The position numbers and the translations under genes are program-made. This document shows positions 30,816 through 42,009 of a stretch of DNA of 64,000 bases, in pieces. Each line of letters begins with the position of its first letter. Position 1 is the first letter of the stretch. Source of the DNA: Anas platyrhynchos (Eukaryota > Chordata > Aves > Anseriformes > Anatidae); contig NC_092617.1 of NCBI RefSeq assembly GCF_047663525.1, positions 4,096,501 to 4,160,500 on the forward strand, written 5' to 3'. The notes under the pieces were generated by a model, which saw nothing but the letters and a program-made list of their open reading frames with translations, had not been told where the DNA came from and searched no databases.

Positions 30816-31445
30816 GTGTGGAAGTTTTATCTTCTGCTCTTTCCTACTGCCAAAGAAAGCTCCATCAGGGTGGAAACTACTCCTGAAGTAGGCATCCCAA
30901 CCCAGCAGGCTCCTTGCGGCCTCTCAGCCAAGCAGACACAAGTCACCTCAGCAGCAGCTTCCAAGCCACGGGCCTGCTGCTGGCCTTGCAGCTTCTTGGC
31001 TAGACACAGCCAAGCCTTGTGCCTGCTGCTGTGCAGTCATGGACTCAGGCAGAAGGGACAGGACAACCCATCGTGGGGCCTTCTTTCTGCCTGGGTCCTC
31101 CTGGCTCTGGAGGCAGAGGGGATCCCCCAGTCAACATGCCAAGCAGGTGCCTTCTGCTGGCCTAGCAGGGCCACTGCCAGATGTCAGCCCAAAAGTGCAG
31201 ATCCCAGGGAGAAGTCAAGGTGACCTGCCACCTCTAGACACAAGTGACCTCACAGTCCCTTTCCGTGACACGTTCCTGCTGCTGCCCTATCAAGTGCAGA
31301 GACAGAAGTGACCTCACAGTCCCTGCCACAGTCACATTCCTCATGCTGGGGCAGGAGATGCTGAGGCAGAGCTGAACTCCTCAGAGCATTCCCACCCATC
31401 TCCTCCTTTTGGCCCACAAGCCGATCAGATCCATGGCCCCTCACA
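30816..31445 (+). repeat. LCR copy, plus orientation
   Basis: 135-codon frame similar to that at 21548. The 3' sub-repeats with GAAGTGACCTCACAGTCCCT are present twice. Confidence 0.7.
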
Positions 31446-33530
31446 TTTATTTGGAGTTAGGGTTTGGTTTAGGTCTCTTAAGCAGTTTTCTAGTGTTAAA
31501 TAGACCATTTTAATGCTAGTATTAAGGGCAGAGATCAGAGTGATTAAGAGAGTAAGAGCTAGGGGAAGTGACTTTGGGCTGAGTTTTGTCTTCTAGGGGT
31601 ACGTTGAGGTCAGTCATTAGAGTAGTGGATTCTTGTCAGGGTGCTGAGTAGCATTTAGGTTTAGGAAATAAGTTTACAGGTTGAAGCTGGGGAATAGCCT
31701 TGTATGACTATTTTAAGTCACAGTTACAGCTGCATAAGCATAACCTGAACCCTCTTACAACATCCTTAATTTTGGCTGGCCAAGCCCCTATTCCCTCTTC
31801 TCAGTCTCACATTTCTCCTGGCCAGTCTTCTCCTGATTTCCCCATATCAGTTATCTTTTTAGAGGCATGCTTATGAGGCCTTTCATGATCTTAGACTATC
31901 TGTCAGTGCTCTGTTTGCTACTCTATTCCTGAGAAAAGCATCACTTAAGACATGATGGAAAAGGACACACAAGTCCGTCAGAGCACCCTGCACAATGTAC
32001 CCAGCAGCTCTGCAGTGCCACAAAAGCGTGGTTCCTGCCTACAAGTTTTCTTTCCAGAATGGCTCCTATGGCCCCAGGGTAACTTTTCCCAGGCACTCAC
32101 TTCCCCAGGCCACACCACTACTGCCCTCAGGTCCCATGTGTCTCTCCAACCCTCCTTTCTTCCCCTGCAGTAGTGGCACCTGACTGCAGCAGGTTGGTGC
32201 ATCTCCAGGCTCAGGGGTGTTTGCTGAGGGCCTGCCCCGTGTGGGAAGGAAGAGAGCAAGGTCATCTCCTGGGGCATGGCTAAGCACAGACCAGCTATCC
32301 CGCACCGTGGGCAGGCCCCTGCTCCCAGGCTGAGGCACACATGCAAGGTGGACACTTCTCCATCAGCCCAGCTTCATGCAGGGCCCTTCAGCCCTGTCCC
32401 CCATTCGGGACTCACCACTTCCTTCTCGTCAACCCACAGACATAGATTGCTTTCCATTTGGGGACTCAGGCAGGACTTTAAGCATCTGCCAAAGCCCCGA
32501 GTGTCCTTGTTTCTCACAGCCTTCTCACAAGTCTTTCTCCTGGCCCTCCCCACTGCTCAGCACTGCCTCTCAGGTGGCACTCAGTGACCCTTCAGAAGGG
32601 CCTTTGGGCTTCCTCAGTTGTCCTACTGCTTATTACCACTTTTCTGGCTCGTTCCAGAGTTTCTCATCCGTTGTGGGGACAAAGACTGGCTGGGACAGTG
32701 TTTCTCTCTGCAGATCAGGCCGTGTGGTGCTGTGTTTTTGATATGTGACCAGAGCAGTGTTGGTCACTCATGGCTGTAGTCACTGTTCCTGAGCAGTGCT
32801 GGCACAGCGTCAAGGCCTTCTCTGCGTCTCACTCTGCCCCAGGAGTCAGTTGGCTGCAGGTGGGCAAGAGGCTGGGAGGAGAACCTGCAGTGACAGCTGA
32901 CCCAGCCTGAGCAGTCTGAGCTGCCCATGCACTCCTCAGATTCACCTTGTTTGTTACCTGAAACGACCTTGCACAGTCATTCTATGAGGTTTCAATTACT
33001 ACCCACTGAGCACCCTATCCCGGGAGATCCCCTGACATCTCCTGGAAGCTCCAGATTCCTCTCCAGGCTGGCACTGGCCGTCAACCCCACTGCAGGGTGC
33101 AGTCCCATGCAGATGAGTCCAAGACCAGTTGTCATCTCCTCAGGCAAGTGTTGCCACAACGGGAGTACTTACTCCTGCCCTTGTTTCCGCACAAACCACC
33201 CTGGGACTTTCATCCTGTGTCCTTCACTCCATGAAGAAGCCCAGAAAACAGAAGAGCAGGGAGCAACCTCTTGGCTCCATTCCTGATAATACATTTGGCA
33301 GAGGCGTTCAGGCTTCTGGGTTTGCCCTGATCAAGACCCTCCTGTTACTGTGGTGCTAGCAGGGAGGCAGCTGTGACCCAGGGTTGCACAGTGCCTGCTG
33401 CTTCCTGCAAGCACAGGGATGTCACTGCAGAGACAACAGGACTGTCACCAAGGTACACAAGATATCAGGGCTTACACGGATACAAAAACCACAGTGCAGA
33501 AGCCAAAAGAGAGCAGCAGGGAAAAGGTTC
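31446..33530. other. Spacer between convergent modules
   Basis: 31450-31800 resembles 49960-50300. 31950-32090 resembles 50620-50700 and, inverted, 39640-39740. 32505-32860 resembles 23253-23600. 32880-33520 has no recognised match in the window. No gene seen. Confidence 0.5.
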
Positions 33531-33740
33531 ACGTCCTGCTGCTGGCCATGGCCATGGCTCCAGGGAAGCAGCAGCCCCGACCCGAAGGCAGCAGAGAGGC
33601 GGAGCCCAGCGGGCAGTGAGGGGCAGCCCCTAGGGACACCGGGGCTGCTTCTGCATGTGTCAGCTGGGCTCTTGGCCCTGAGCAAGTCCTGCATGCTGGG
33701 GCTGCTCCCCCAGCTCCAGAGGAGATGGGAAGAGATGGCA
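33531..33740 (-). repeat. OR module 3-prime element, inverted
   Basis: Complete inverted copy, 3' to the minus-strand OR at 33958. The poly(A) signal position here reads CTTATCAGG instead of the inverted AATAAA. Confidence 0.65.
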
Positions 33741-33957
33741 GCTCCCACCAATGAATTTCTAATGGCTTTCTTATCAGGTTTATCTACACATGAAGCCATC
33801 TTCTACAGAAAAATAATAGACTTCTAGGGGGCTAGGAATAATATTTAATCAAATGTGAAATAATGAAAGAAAATAATAAAACAGATATTTAATAATAGAA
33901 GACATCATATTATTTTCTTTCTGAGAAGAGCTGGGATTTCTAATATTGGGCATAGTA
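33741..33957 (-). other. OR 3' UTR, AT-rich
   Basis: 3' flank of the next OR. AT-rich, no coding sequence. Confidence 0.5.
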
Positions 33958-34899
33958 TTATAGGTGAATTTGCTGAAGATATGTGTATTCAAGTAGAGTC
34001 CTGATGGAATCCCTTAGTTCCCGGTTCTTCAAGCTATAGATGAGAGGGTTTGCTACTGGAGGAACCACGCTGTACAGAACTGTGACCACCAGGTCCAGGG
34101 ATGGGGAGGAAATGGAGGGGGGCTTCAGGTAGGCAAAGATGGAAGTGCTGATCATCAGGGAGGTGACAATCAGGTGAGGGAGGCACGTGGAGAAGGCTTT
34201 GTGCCGGCCCTGCTCAGAGGGAATCGTCAGCACTGCCCTGAAGATCTGAACATAGGATGCCACAATGAAAACAAAGCAACCAAATGCTAAAAATATGCTA
34301 AACAGAATTGCCCAAACTTCTCTGAGATAGGAATCTGAGCAGGACAGCTTGAGAATCTGGGGGATTTCACAGAAGAACTGGTCCAAAGCATTGCCGTGGC
34401 AGAGGGGCAGGGAAAATGTGTTGGCCGTGTGCAGGACAGCATTGAGAAAGCCACTGGCCCAGGCAGCTGCTGCCATCTGGGCACAAGCTCTGCTGCCCAG
34501 GAGGCTCCCGTAGTGCAGGGGCTGGCAGATGGCAACGTAGCGGTCATAGGCCATGACGGTGAGAAGGGAATATTCTGCTCCAATGAAGAAGACAAAAAAG
34601 AAGACCTGAACAGCACATCCTTGATAGGAGATGGACCTGGTGTCCCAGAGGGCATTGGCCATGGCTTTGGGCAGAGTGGTGGAGATGCAGCCCAGGTCGA
34701 GGAGGGCGAGGTTGAGGAGGAAGAAGTACATGGGGGTGTGGAGGCGGTGGTCGCAGGCTATGGCGCTGAGGATGAGGCCGTTGCCCAGGAGGGCAGCCAG
34801 GTAGATGCCCAGGAAGAGCACGAAGTGCAGGAGCTGCAGCTCGCGTGTGTCTGCAAATGCCAACACGAGGAACTCACTCACAGAGCTGTTGTTGGACAT
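33958..34899 (-). CDS. Olfactory receptor, OR14 (gamma-c) type, 313 aa
   Basis: Odorant receptor GPCR. Starts MSNNSSVSEF with overlapping N-glycosylation sites NNS/NSS. It keeps GNGLIL, PMYFF, Cys95, MAYDRYVAIC, KAFSTC and NPLIY. It is the most diverged of the six: LVLAFAD in the N-terminus, HFVLFL in TM1, CQPLHY after DRY, SGFLNAVLHTAN in TM4, TIPSEQG in loop 3, IVTSLMIST in TM6, PPVANPLIY in TM7 and a tail ending EYTYLQQIHL. Its upstream flank also differs from the other modules, which suggests an older split or less gene conversion. The acceptor CTTCACAG lies about 20 bases before the ATG. Confidence 0.95.
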   Translation of the reverse strand: MSNNSSVSEFLVLAFADTRELQLLHFVLFLGIYLAALLGNGLILSAIACDHRLHTPMYFFLLNLALLDLGCISTTLPKAMANALWDTRSISYQGCAVQVFFFVFFIGAEYSLLTVMAYDRYVAICQPLHYGSLLGSRACAQMAAAAWASGFLNAVLHTANTFSLPLCHGNALDQFFCEIPQILKLSCSDSYLREVWAILFSIFLAFGCFVFIVASYVQIFRAVLTIPSEQGRHKAFSTCLPHLIVTSLMISTSIFAYLKPPSISSPSLDLVVTVLYSVVPPVANPLIYSLKNRELRDSIRTLLEYTYLQQIHL

Positions 34900-37310
34900 C
34901 CGTTATTTCTGTGAAGTGGTCCTGCACAAAGAGAAAGAATAGTAATAATGTACAGTGGACATATCATAGGAAAATTCAATTTTTTAAAACCATCAAAAAG
35001 ATTTTCCACTTGCAGGCAGTTATTTTGAAGGTCCCTTTAATGACTTCCAGCTGATACTGAGTCTCTCTAGGAGAAGAGTGCTCTTCTGTGGGCAATGGAA
35101 GAATCAGTCCTGCACTACAGCTCAAGGTAGCAACATGGTAGGAACATGGGGCAGTCTCAGATTCACTTCAGTTCATATCAGATTTCCCCAGTTTTGCTCA
35201 AAGTTCATCACAGAGCAGACACATGGAGATTTATGTCTTTATTTGTTTATTTGTTTGATTTGTTTGATTTGTACTCTTTGTTCAGCTGCTCCACCACATC
35301 TGAGGAGTCCTAAGGCATAAATGCTGGGCATTCAGCTGCACTCCAAGCGAAACCTTGTAGATCTTCAGAGTCACAGATACTGCATTTTAGAGCAGAGTGC
35401 CCTTCAGAGAGGAGAGCCAGTCAATCCATCAGTTCTGGTCTCAGTTGCCCTGTGTTGGCCGGTCTTTGAGCTACAGGACAATTCTCCTCCTATGTTCCTG
35501 GAGCACAAGGATCATCAGATCCCACCCCTGAATCTGTACATGACCACCCAAAAATCAGTCCATATGCCTGAGGGGGTTGCCCAAATGTTTGAATTCTGAC
35601 AGCCTCAGTGCTGTGACCACTTCCCTGTGATGCCTGTTCCAGTGCCTACAGAACCTGGACACTGCTGAGTTTTTCTAAAACAGAAATTCTGGGCATTCCC
35701 CCTGCACTTGAAGGGAAACTTTGTGTCTGCTCAGAGAAAAAGGGACTGTCCCTACAGTGCAGAGTGTCCTTTAGTGAGGACAGACAATCTGTCCATCAGT
35801 GCTGGTCTCAGCCACCGTGTGAGTGTTGCAGGAAAGTTGGACTCAGACATTGATCTGAGAAGAACCTGGACACTGCTGAGAGCAGAGGAATCCAGGCACA
35901 AACTGCACATCTCCACACCCCTCACCCTGTCCCCATACTCCACGTCCCACAAGCACACCGAAGGCTCACTCCATGGGCATGTGAAACCCCCATCCCCAGC
36001 CAGCCTGGGAACAAGACCAGCAGCAGCATGGCCAGCTGGAGAAGCCAGGAGGAATGCCAGCGTGCTGCTGCCAGGGGAGGCAAGGCCAGGGAGGGACAGA
36101 CGGACACTCAGCAGACCCTCCTGTGCTGCAGCTCTGCCTGCAGACGAGGCAGCTCCTGCTTGTTGCAAATGATCTGTGATCATCTCAAACTGTCAGAGAC
36201 CTCCCAAAGACAGAGCACTGGGCATTGGAGAGTTTGCAGCTTCTAATGATCAGCTAGGATAAAACCTGAGAGGACCACAATGATGATGTTGGTGGAGTCT
36301 GTGGGCTGAGGTGTGGGAAGGGACTTCATGAAGTTCATTGATGAAATATTGATCCCTCATTGCAATGCTCTAGAAGTCTCAGTCTGCAGTACAAACCTGA
36401 CCACCTATTACCATGAAACCAGCCTCCACTCTACCACAGGTATCTGCAAGCACAAGCTACAGTAAAAGTCTTGTCTTTCAGGTAGTCCCTGCCTTGGTCT
36501 TCCTTTTGAAAAATCCAGTCATATATACCATTCTTTATAATATCTTCTACTCCTACCTGGAGAAACAGAGAGACCCACCCTGACAGATGCTACCAGCTGT
36601 CGGATGTGCCATCTGCGGAAGACCCCTCTGGCAACCCCACCTGCAGTGCCCTGCTGCCAGAGCCTCACGGTGCCAAGAGCCTGCAGATGTGTCCTGCCAC
36701 ACGCTGCCCTCTGTTGTTGTGCTCCTCAGTGCCTCCAAGCCCTCTCTCCTTCTGTCCTCTCTGTGTGCCAGCTGCGGTCAGAGCCCCCAGCCCTGCTGCG
36801 CTGTGCAGAGGAGCTGCTCCTGGGCACAGCTGGCTCTCTGCACCAGGGCCCTCTTGCCACGAGCTCTCTCTGTCCCATGAGCCCAGCCCAGCTCAGCAGC
36901 ACAGCACCCGACCATGGCATCACTTGCTCTGTGCCTTTGGGCTCCCTTGAGGTGTCCCCAAGGCCTCAGGGCTGACAGCTCCCGAAGGCAGCAGGGTCTC
37001 TGCTGGGGTGTGGTGGTTGAAGCAGACTGAAGGCATCACCAACTGCTTCTCTCTGTAGATGTCAGAGACTGATTTTTTAAAGTGTGATTTGTGCTGTTGG
37101 ACTGTGGTTGTCAAATATGTGTACAAATGTTTCCCTCCCTTAACCCCTATTCTGTTCCCACTGCATGGCAGGACACTTCAGCCATGACTGGCAGGGATCA
37201 TTTCACCCCTCTGAATGTGTCCTAACAAGAGAGGGGGGAACTGAATGCTCTAAAAGGTTGTCCAAGAAGGGAATTGGACACTAAGACAGCATTTGTTTAG
37301 TTTTCCCAGT
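34900..37310 (-). other. Diverged upstream region of the OR at 33958
   Basis: Only 36580-36930 clearly matches the first-exon part of the other upstream modules. The minus strand there ends in CTCCAG then GTAGGAG near 36557, a possible donor. 35325-35480 and 35688-35845 are diverged copies of each other. 35560-35660 is an old CR1 3' fragment (minus). The remainder is unassigned. Confidence 0.4.
35325..35845. repeat. Diverged 160-bp direct duplication
   Basis: CTGGGCATTC..CTGCACT at 35325 pairs with the same words at 35688. Both copies continue through AGAGTG[CT]CCTT..AG and CCATCAGT..TGGTCTCAG. The unit spacing is about 363 bp. Confidence 0.6.
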
Positions 37311-37890
37311 AATCCACTTGGAAGATCCTCTACCCATACACAAATCTCTTCTTCCTCTCTCACGTGACCAGCACGGTGACTGGGATGTGGAACACCTTCA
37401 ACACTATGCTGGTGCCTGCCACCAAACACCCGCAGATGCCGTGCTTCCTGATGGGGACCATGCCCTACGGTCAACCCTGGGCTGTATGCCATCCCTGTTC
37501 TCTGCAAGGCTCGAGTAGTGGAAGGTCTGGCTCCAGAAGGCAGCTTTACCTGAACCAGGGGAATTTCTCTCATGTACACTAATTCCTTCTCCTCCTCCCA
37601 GCTACTGTTCTGTGGCCCCAGTGTCACAGAAACCTCTTGTATGGTTTTGCCCCATTGCTGGAGCTGCCCTGCAGTGCCACGATGATACTCATGGTCTTTG
37701 CTTTCATAATCTACATTTTGGATCCAATCTTCCTCTTCCCTCTCATGCAGTTTTCAGGTGTGTGTGTGTCCTGTGTTGGCAGGCCCAAAGCCTTATCCAC
37801 CTGCTCTTCTGTCCACACAAGTGTCACTGTTTTCTATGATACTGCCATCAGTCTGTGTGAAGCCCATGACAGCCCTCCTCAGAGATTTTA
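37311..37890 (+). pseudogene. Decayed olfactory receptor of a different family
   Basis: The clear part starts at 37602, LLFCGPSV in one frame, the second extracellular loop signature of class II ORs. A shift follows, then APLLELPCSAT and a hydrophobic TM5 (to about 37755). After another shift comes GRPKALSTCSSVHTSVTVFYDTA, matching the OR TM6 entry, to about 37890. The FCGP and APLLELPC wording resembles OR6-like receptors, not the OR14 copies here. 37311-37600 may hold TM2-TM3 debris (NLFFLSHV) but is uncertain. TM7 is not found. Confidence 0.65.
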
Positions 37891-38774
37891 ATGAAACCCT
37901 TTGCCAAGCAAACATCATCGTCCCGGTCACTCCTCAGGTTACCTTAGAGGTTGTGTGGTAAGGATGAGAGAGGTGCTGGTGGAACTGCAGATGTTGTTAT
38001 AAGACCTCTCTGAAAGACCATGGAAAAGCCAGATATAGGAGAGACATTGCTCAGGATTTGGAAATGGCAGAGGTAAAAGGCATCTTCTACAAGAAGGGTA
38101 AAGAGAAGGATGATTAAGACTAACTGAATTGATTGATGAACATGCCAGCCTTTTAAGCCTAGCTCTCTAACCAAACTTAAATTAAAAACCTCAAAACTTG
38201 TCCTTATCCCAGACCTTGAGAAGGCACCTTGAACAGAATGTTAGTCCCTCACTTGAAGCCTTTGCCATTCGCTTGACCCAGGAGGGTGACCTATAATCCC
38301 TAAGCATTAACCTGATCATCTAACCCTCAAAACCCTCCAGCATGCACACAGCACATCTCATCCTCAACCCCACTCCTACCCCTAACTTCAGCTGGTTGTC
38401 CCCTTGGGGTAGGGCAGGGACTGTGAAATCCTGCAGCAGTCCCATGGCGTTGGAAGAGGCATGTGAGGTGACAGGTATCTGATCAGATCAGAGGCCACAA
38501 AGAGTAGCTGGCTGCGAATGCTGGGATGAAGTCAGGTGTGCCTCCAGATGTGCTGGGCCTGCAGGAGGCACATGGCTGTGAAGGAGGCTGGGAGATCACT
38601 TCTGTCCATGGAGCTGACGGACCAGCAGAAAGAATGGGGTACAGATAGGGACCGTAAACAGCAGAAGCATGCACTTGGAATTGAAGGTGATGGCGAGGCA
38701 CCTTCTGTTCTGGTCAGGTGAGAGACCACAGGAAGGCTGATGGCATGGGAGTCATGCTTGAGGTAGAGCTAGTG
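37891..38774. other. Spacer, no gene seen
   Basis: Low-complexity A/C-rich text at 38180-38400. 38400-38720 looks like a degraded, inverted LCR distal part (the TGATCAGATC and AGTCCCTG words). No coding sequence supported. Confidence 0.4.
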
Positions 38775-39590
38775 AGACCATAGAATCAGAGAATGGCTCC
38801 TATTGGAAGGGACCTTAGAGGCATCTAGTTCCAAGCCCCGGTCCATGGACACCATTAGCAGGGATGCCACCCATGAGATCAGGTAGCCCAGGGCCTCATC
38901 TCACATGCTCTTGATCAGTTCCAAGGATGGGGCATCCCTAAGGTCTCTCAGCAACCTGTTCCAGTGCCTCACCTCCCTCTGAGTGAAGAGTTTCCTCCTA
39001 AACTCTAGTCCAAATCTCCAGTCTTTTACTTTTAACCATTCCCCCTTGTCCTGTCATACGATTGAGCAAGGAGTCACTCTCCATCTTTTTAAGAAGTTCC
39101 CTTTAAGTACTGAAAGGCCACAAAGAGGTCACCCTGGAGCCTTCTCTTCTGTAGAATGATCAGCCACCAAGTATGATGGAGAGAGGCTTGGCAACTACAT
39201 CAGCCAGTTCCCTCAGGACCCTGGGATGCATGTCATCAGGCCCCCTAGACATGTACCTGTTTAGTGTCATCAGGTGGTCGTGGACCTGCTCTTCACTCTC
39301 ACCAGGTGGGACTTTTCACCCCCAGCCTCCATCTACAGGTTCAGGGAAAGGAAAGACTTGGGAAGCCTGACCGTCAGGGAAGATTGATGGAAAGACGTTG
39401 TTGAGTCCCTCAGCCTTCTTCATGTCTGTCATTACCAGTTCACCCTTCTCATCCATCACAGGGGGTACACTCTTCTTGGCTATTCTTTTCTGAGCAGTGT
39501 ATCTGTAGAATCCCTTCCTATTTTTCCTTACTTCCCTTGAGAAGATCAGTTCAGTCCGTGCCTTAACTTTCCTTATTCCATCTCTTCAAA
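38775..39590 (-). mobile_element. CR1 LINE with internal deletion
   Basis: The 3' end at 38775 has ATAGAATCAGAGAATGG in the usual CR1 inverted form, then 3' UTR and end of ORF2 to about 39150. It then jumps to the ORF2 linker region (39590-39170, reading NRKGFYRYTAQKR and KGELVMTD in decayed form). The RT catalytic core is absent. Confidence 0.8.
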
Positions 39591-40469
39591 CCCAAAACAG
39601 AAACGTGCATGAGAAAAAAATAAAAATAAAATAGCCCTGATTCCATAGAAGCCATTCTGGGAATGAAACATGTAGGTAGGAAGCACACTTTTGTGGAAGT
39701 TCAGAACTGACGGGCACATTGTGCTGGATGCTCCTAAGGATCTTTTTGTTGTTTTCTCTTCTAACTACCATGCCACTACTCTCAAGAATAGAGGAGCTAA
39801 CAGAGGTGAGACAGACACTCTGCGATCATGGATGTCATCAGAAAGCTGATCCCAACAAGATACGGGGAGGTCAAGCGCAGCCTGGACAAGAGAGATGTGA
39901 TATTTCGGGGTGGGAAGAAGAGCTTGGCCAGCAGAAACTTAGGATTTCATAGAAGTAAGAGGGTTTATGTAATGTGGATGCTGTGGTAACACTGACTTTA
40001 CACAGTCACATATGGCCCTTACGTGAGACAGTAGTTTTAAGGCCTAAATGTAAATGCTACTACAATACTCTGAAAGGAAGCATTTTTTTTTTCTCTTCCT
40101 AACCCTAATGCTTTCCCTTAACACTAACATGAAAATGCTTTATTTAACCCTAGACTCCTTGGCAGACCTAAAAACCCTAAACTGTACAGCTTGTCCACAC
40201 CTTAACCACAGACCTGACACCACTAGCAGGACAACACACACTCCCACTAAAACTTTGCTTAGTCTCTAACCCAGAAAGAGAAAAACAGGTACCTAGGGGG
40301 CAAGAGAGAAGTCAGCTCTTCCTCAGGATCTGATGGCCCAGCAGGAGGAATGTGACTGTGGCAGTGACTGTCTCTATCGTTGATAGGGCAGCAGCAGGAA
40401 CGTGTCACAGAAAGGGACTGTGAGGTCACTTGTGTCTGGAGGTGGCAGGTCACCCTTGACTTCTCCCTG
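39591..40469 (-). repeat. LCR distal part and spacer, inverted
   Basis: 39640-39740 matches 31950-32090 inverted. 40290-40469 matches 31200-31370 inverted. 40080-40260 is A/C-rich without a clear match. No gene. Confidence 0.45.
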
Positions 40470-40602
40470 TCTTGGTATAAGCACTGCTCTGCAACAATTA
40501 AAACATCAGCATTTTATCATCACTCTTCTCATCCTAAGCCAAAACATAGCATTCTACCAGCTACTAGGAGGAAAATTAACTCTGTCCTAACTGAAACCAG
40601 GA
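40470..40602 (-). mobile_element. ERV-L LTR fragment
   Basis: Inverted copy of the first 130 bp of the LTR at 396-1064, including the words for GGACAGAGTTAATTTTCCTC. Cut at both sides by LCR and CR1. Confidence 0.7.
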
Positions 40603-41510
40603 TAGTGAAGAAGGCATTAAACATCTCTGCTTTGGCTATATCATTGTCTGTGAGGAGACATTCCCCATCAAGTAGTGGACCTATGTTTTCTTTGGTCCTC
40701 CTTTTTCTGTTCACATATCCAAAAAAAACACTTTTTATTGTCTCCCACAGATGTGGCCAGCTTCAACTCTAGTTAGGATTTGGACCCACAAATTTTCTCC
40801 CTACAAACATGAACAGCATCCCTGCATTCCTTCCTCGTCACCTGACCCTTCTTCCAGCAGCTGTACACTTTCTTTTTCTGTCTAAGCTCCAGTAGAAGAT
40901 CCCTGGTCAGCCAGGCCGGTCTTCTGCCCTGTCTGCCTGCCTTCCGATATTTTGGAACAGCCTGATCTTGTGCTTTTAGGAGGCAGTGCTTAAAGATCGA
41001 GCTGAAACACTGATGGACGGCAATGCCTTCAAAAGCAGCTACCCAGGGGACCTTGCTGACTAGTTCCCTGAGCAGCCTGAAGTCTGCTTTGCCCATATCC
41101 TGGGCTGAAGTACTGGTGGCAGTTTTCCTTCTGTTGCCATAAATTCTAAACTGAACCACTTCATGATCACTATGACTGAGACGGGCACCAACTGCCACGT
41201 CTCCCACCAGACCCTCTCTGTTCTCCAGCAACAGATCAAGGAGGGCACCTTTCCTAGTTGGCTCCCTTAGCACCTGCACGATGAAGAGATCACCTAGGTG
41301 CTTTATGAACCTCCTGGACTTGCTCGTGTCAGCTGTGTGGTGATCCCAGTTGACGTCGGGCAAGTTGAAATCTCCCATAAGGACAAGGGGAGTTGATCTC
41401 GAGGCATCTCTTAGTCCTGCAAAGAATAATTCATCGGCATTTGAGTCCTGGCAGGGTGGTCTGTAATAGATTCCCACAACGGCATCCCATTTCTCTGTTT
41501 GTCCTTTAAA
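40603..41510 (-). mobile_element. CR1 LINE, endonuclease and linker part
   Basis: Minus strand 41510-40773 reads the APE endonuclease C-terminal half: YYRPPCQDSNADE, LMGDFNLPDVNW, and SHSDHEVV with the catalytic His. It goes on to the linker (AWLTRDLLLELRQKKK). One TAG at 40773 precedes more linker (KAEMFNAFFT) to 40603. Both ends are truncated. LCR words repeat on both sides (40385-40466 and 41515-41600). Confidence 0.85.
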
Positions 41511-41514
41511 GTTG

Positions 41515-42009
41515 ATAAGGCAGCACCAGGAATGTGTCACGGAAAGGGACTGTGAGGTCACTTCTGCTTGAAGTAGGTGTCAGGTCAGCCTTGACTTCTC
41601 CCTGGGAGCTGCACTTTTGGGCTGACATCTGGCAGTGGCCCTGCTAGGCCAGCAGAAGGCACCTGCTTGGCATGCTGACCATAGGATCCCCTCTGCCTCC
41701 ACAGCCAGGAGGACCCAGGCAGAAAGAAGGCCCCAACATGGGTTGTCCTGTCCCTTCTGCTTGAGTCCATGACTGGGCAGCAGCAGGCACAAGGCTTGGC
41801 TGTGTCTAGCCAAGAAGCTGCAAGGCCAGCAGCAGGCCCCTGGCTTGGAAGCTGCTGCTGAGGTCACTTGTGTGTGGTTGGCTGACAGGCCACAAGGAGC
41901 CTGCTGGGTTGGGATGCCTACTTCAGGAGGGGTTTCCACCCTGATGGAGCCTGCTTTGGCAGTAGGAAAGAGCAGGAGAAAAAAAAAAAAAAGAAAGAAA
42001 AAAAGATAC
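41515..42009 (-). repeat. LCR copy, inverted
   Basis: 174-codon frame on the minus strand (42104-41580), the longest version of the LCR frame. Ends in an A-rich run at 41970-42010. Confidence 0.7.

Noticed and set aside
38180-40260. CCCTAA/TTAGGG-like text (38180-38400, 40080-40260, 49980, 22230) as interstitial telomere repeats
   Set aside because: Words such as AACCCTAA occur singly and irregularly. There is no tandem hexamer array.
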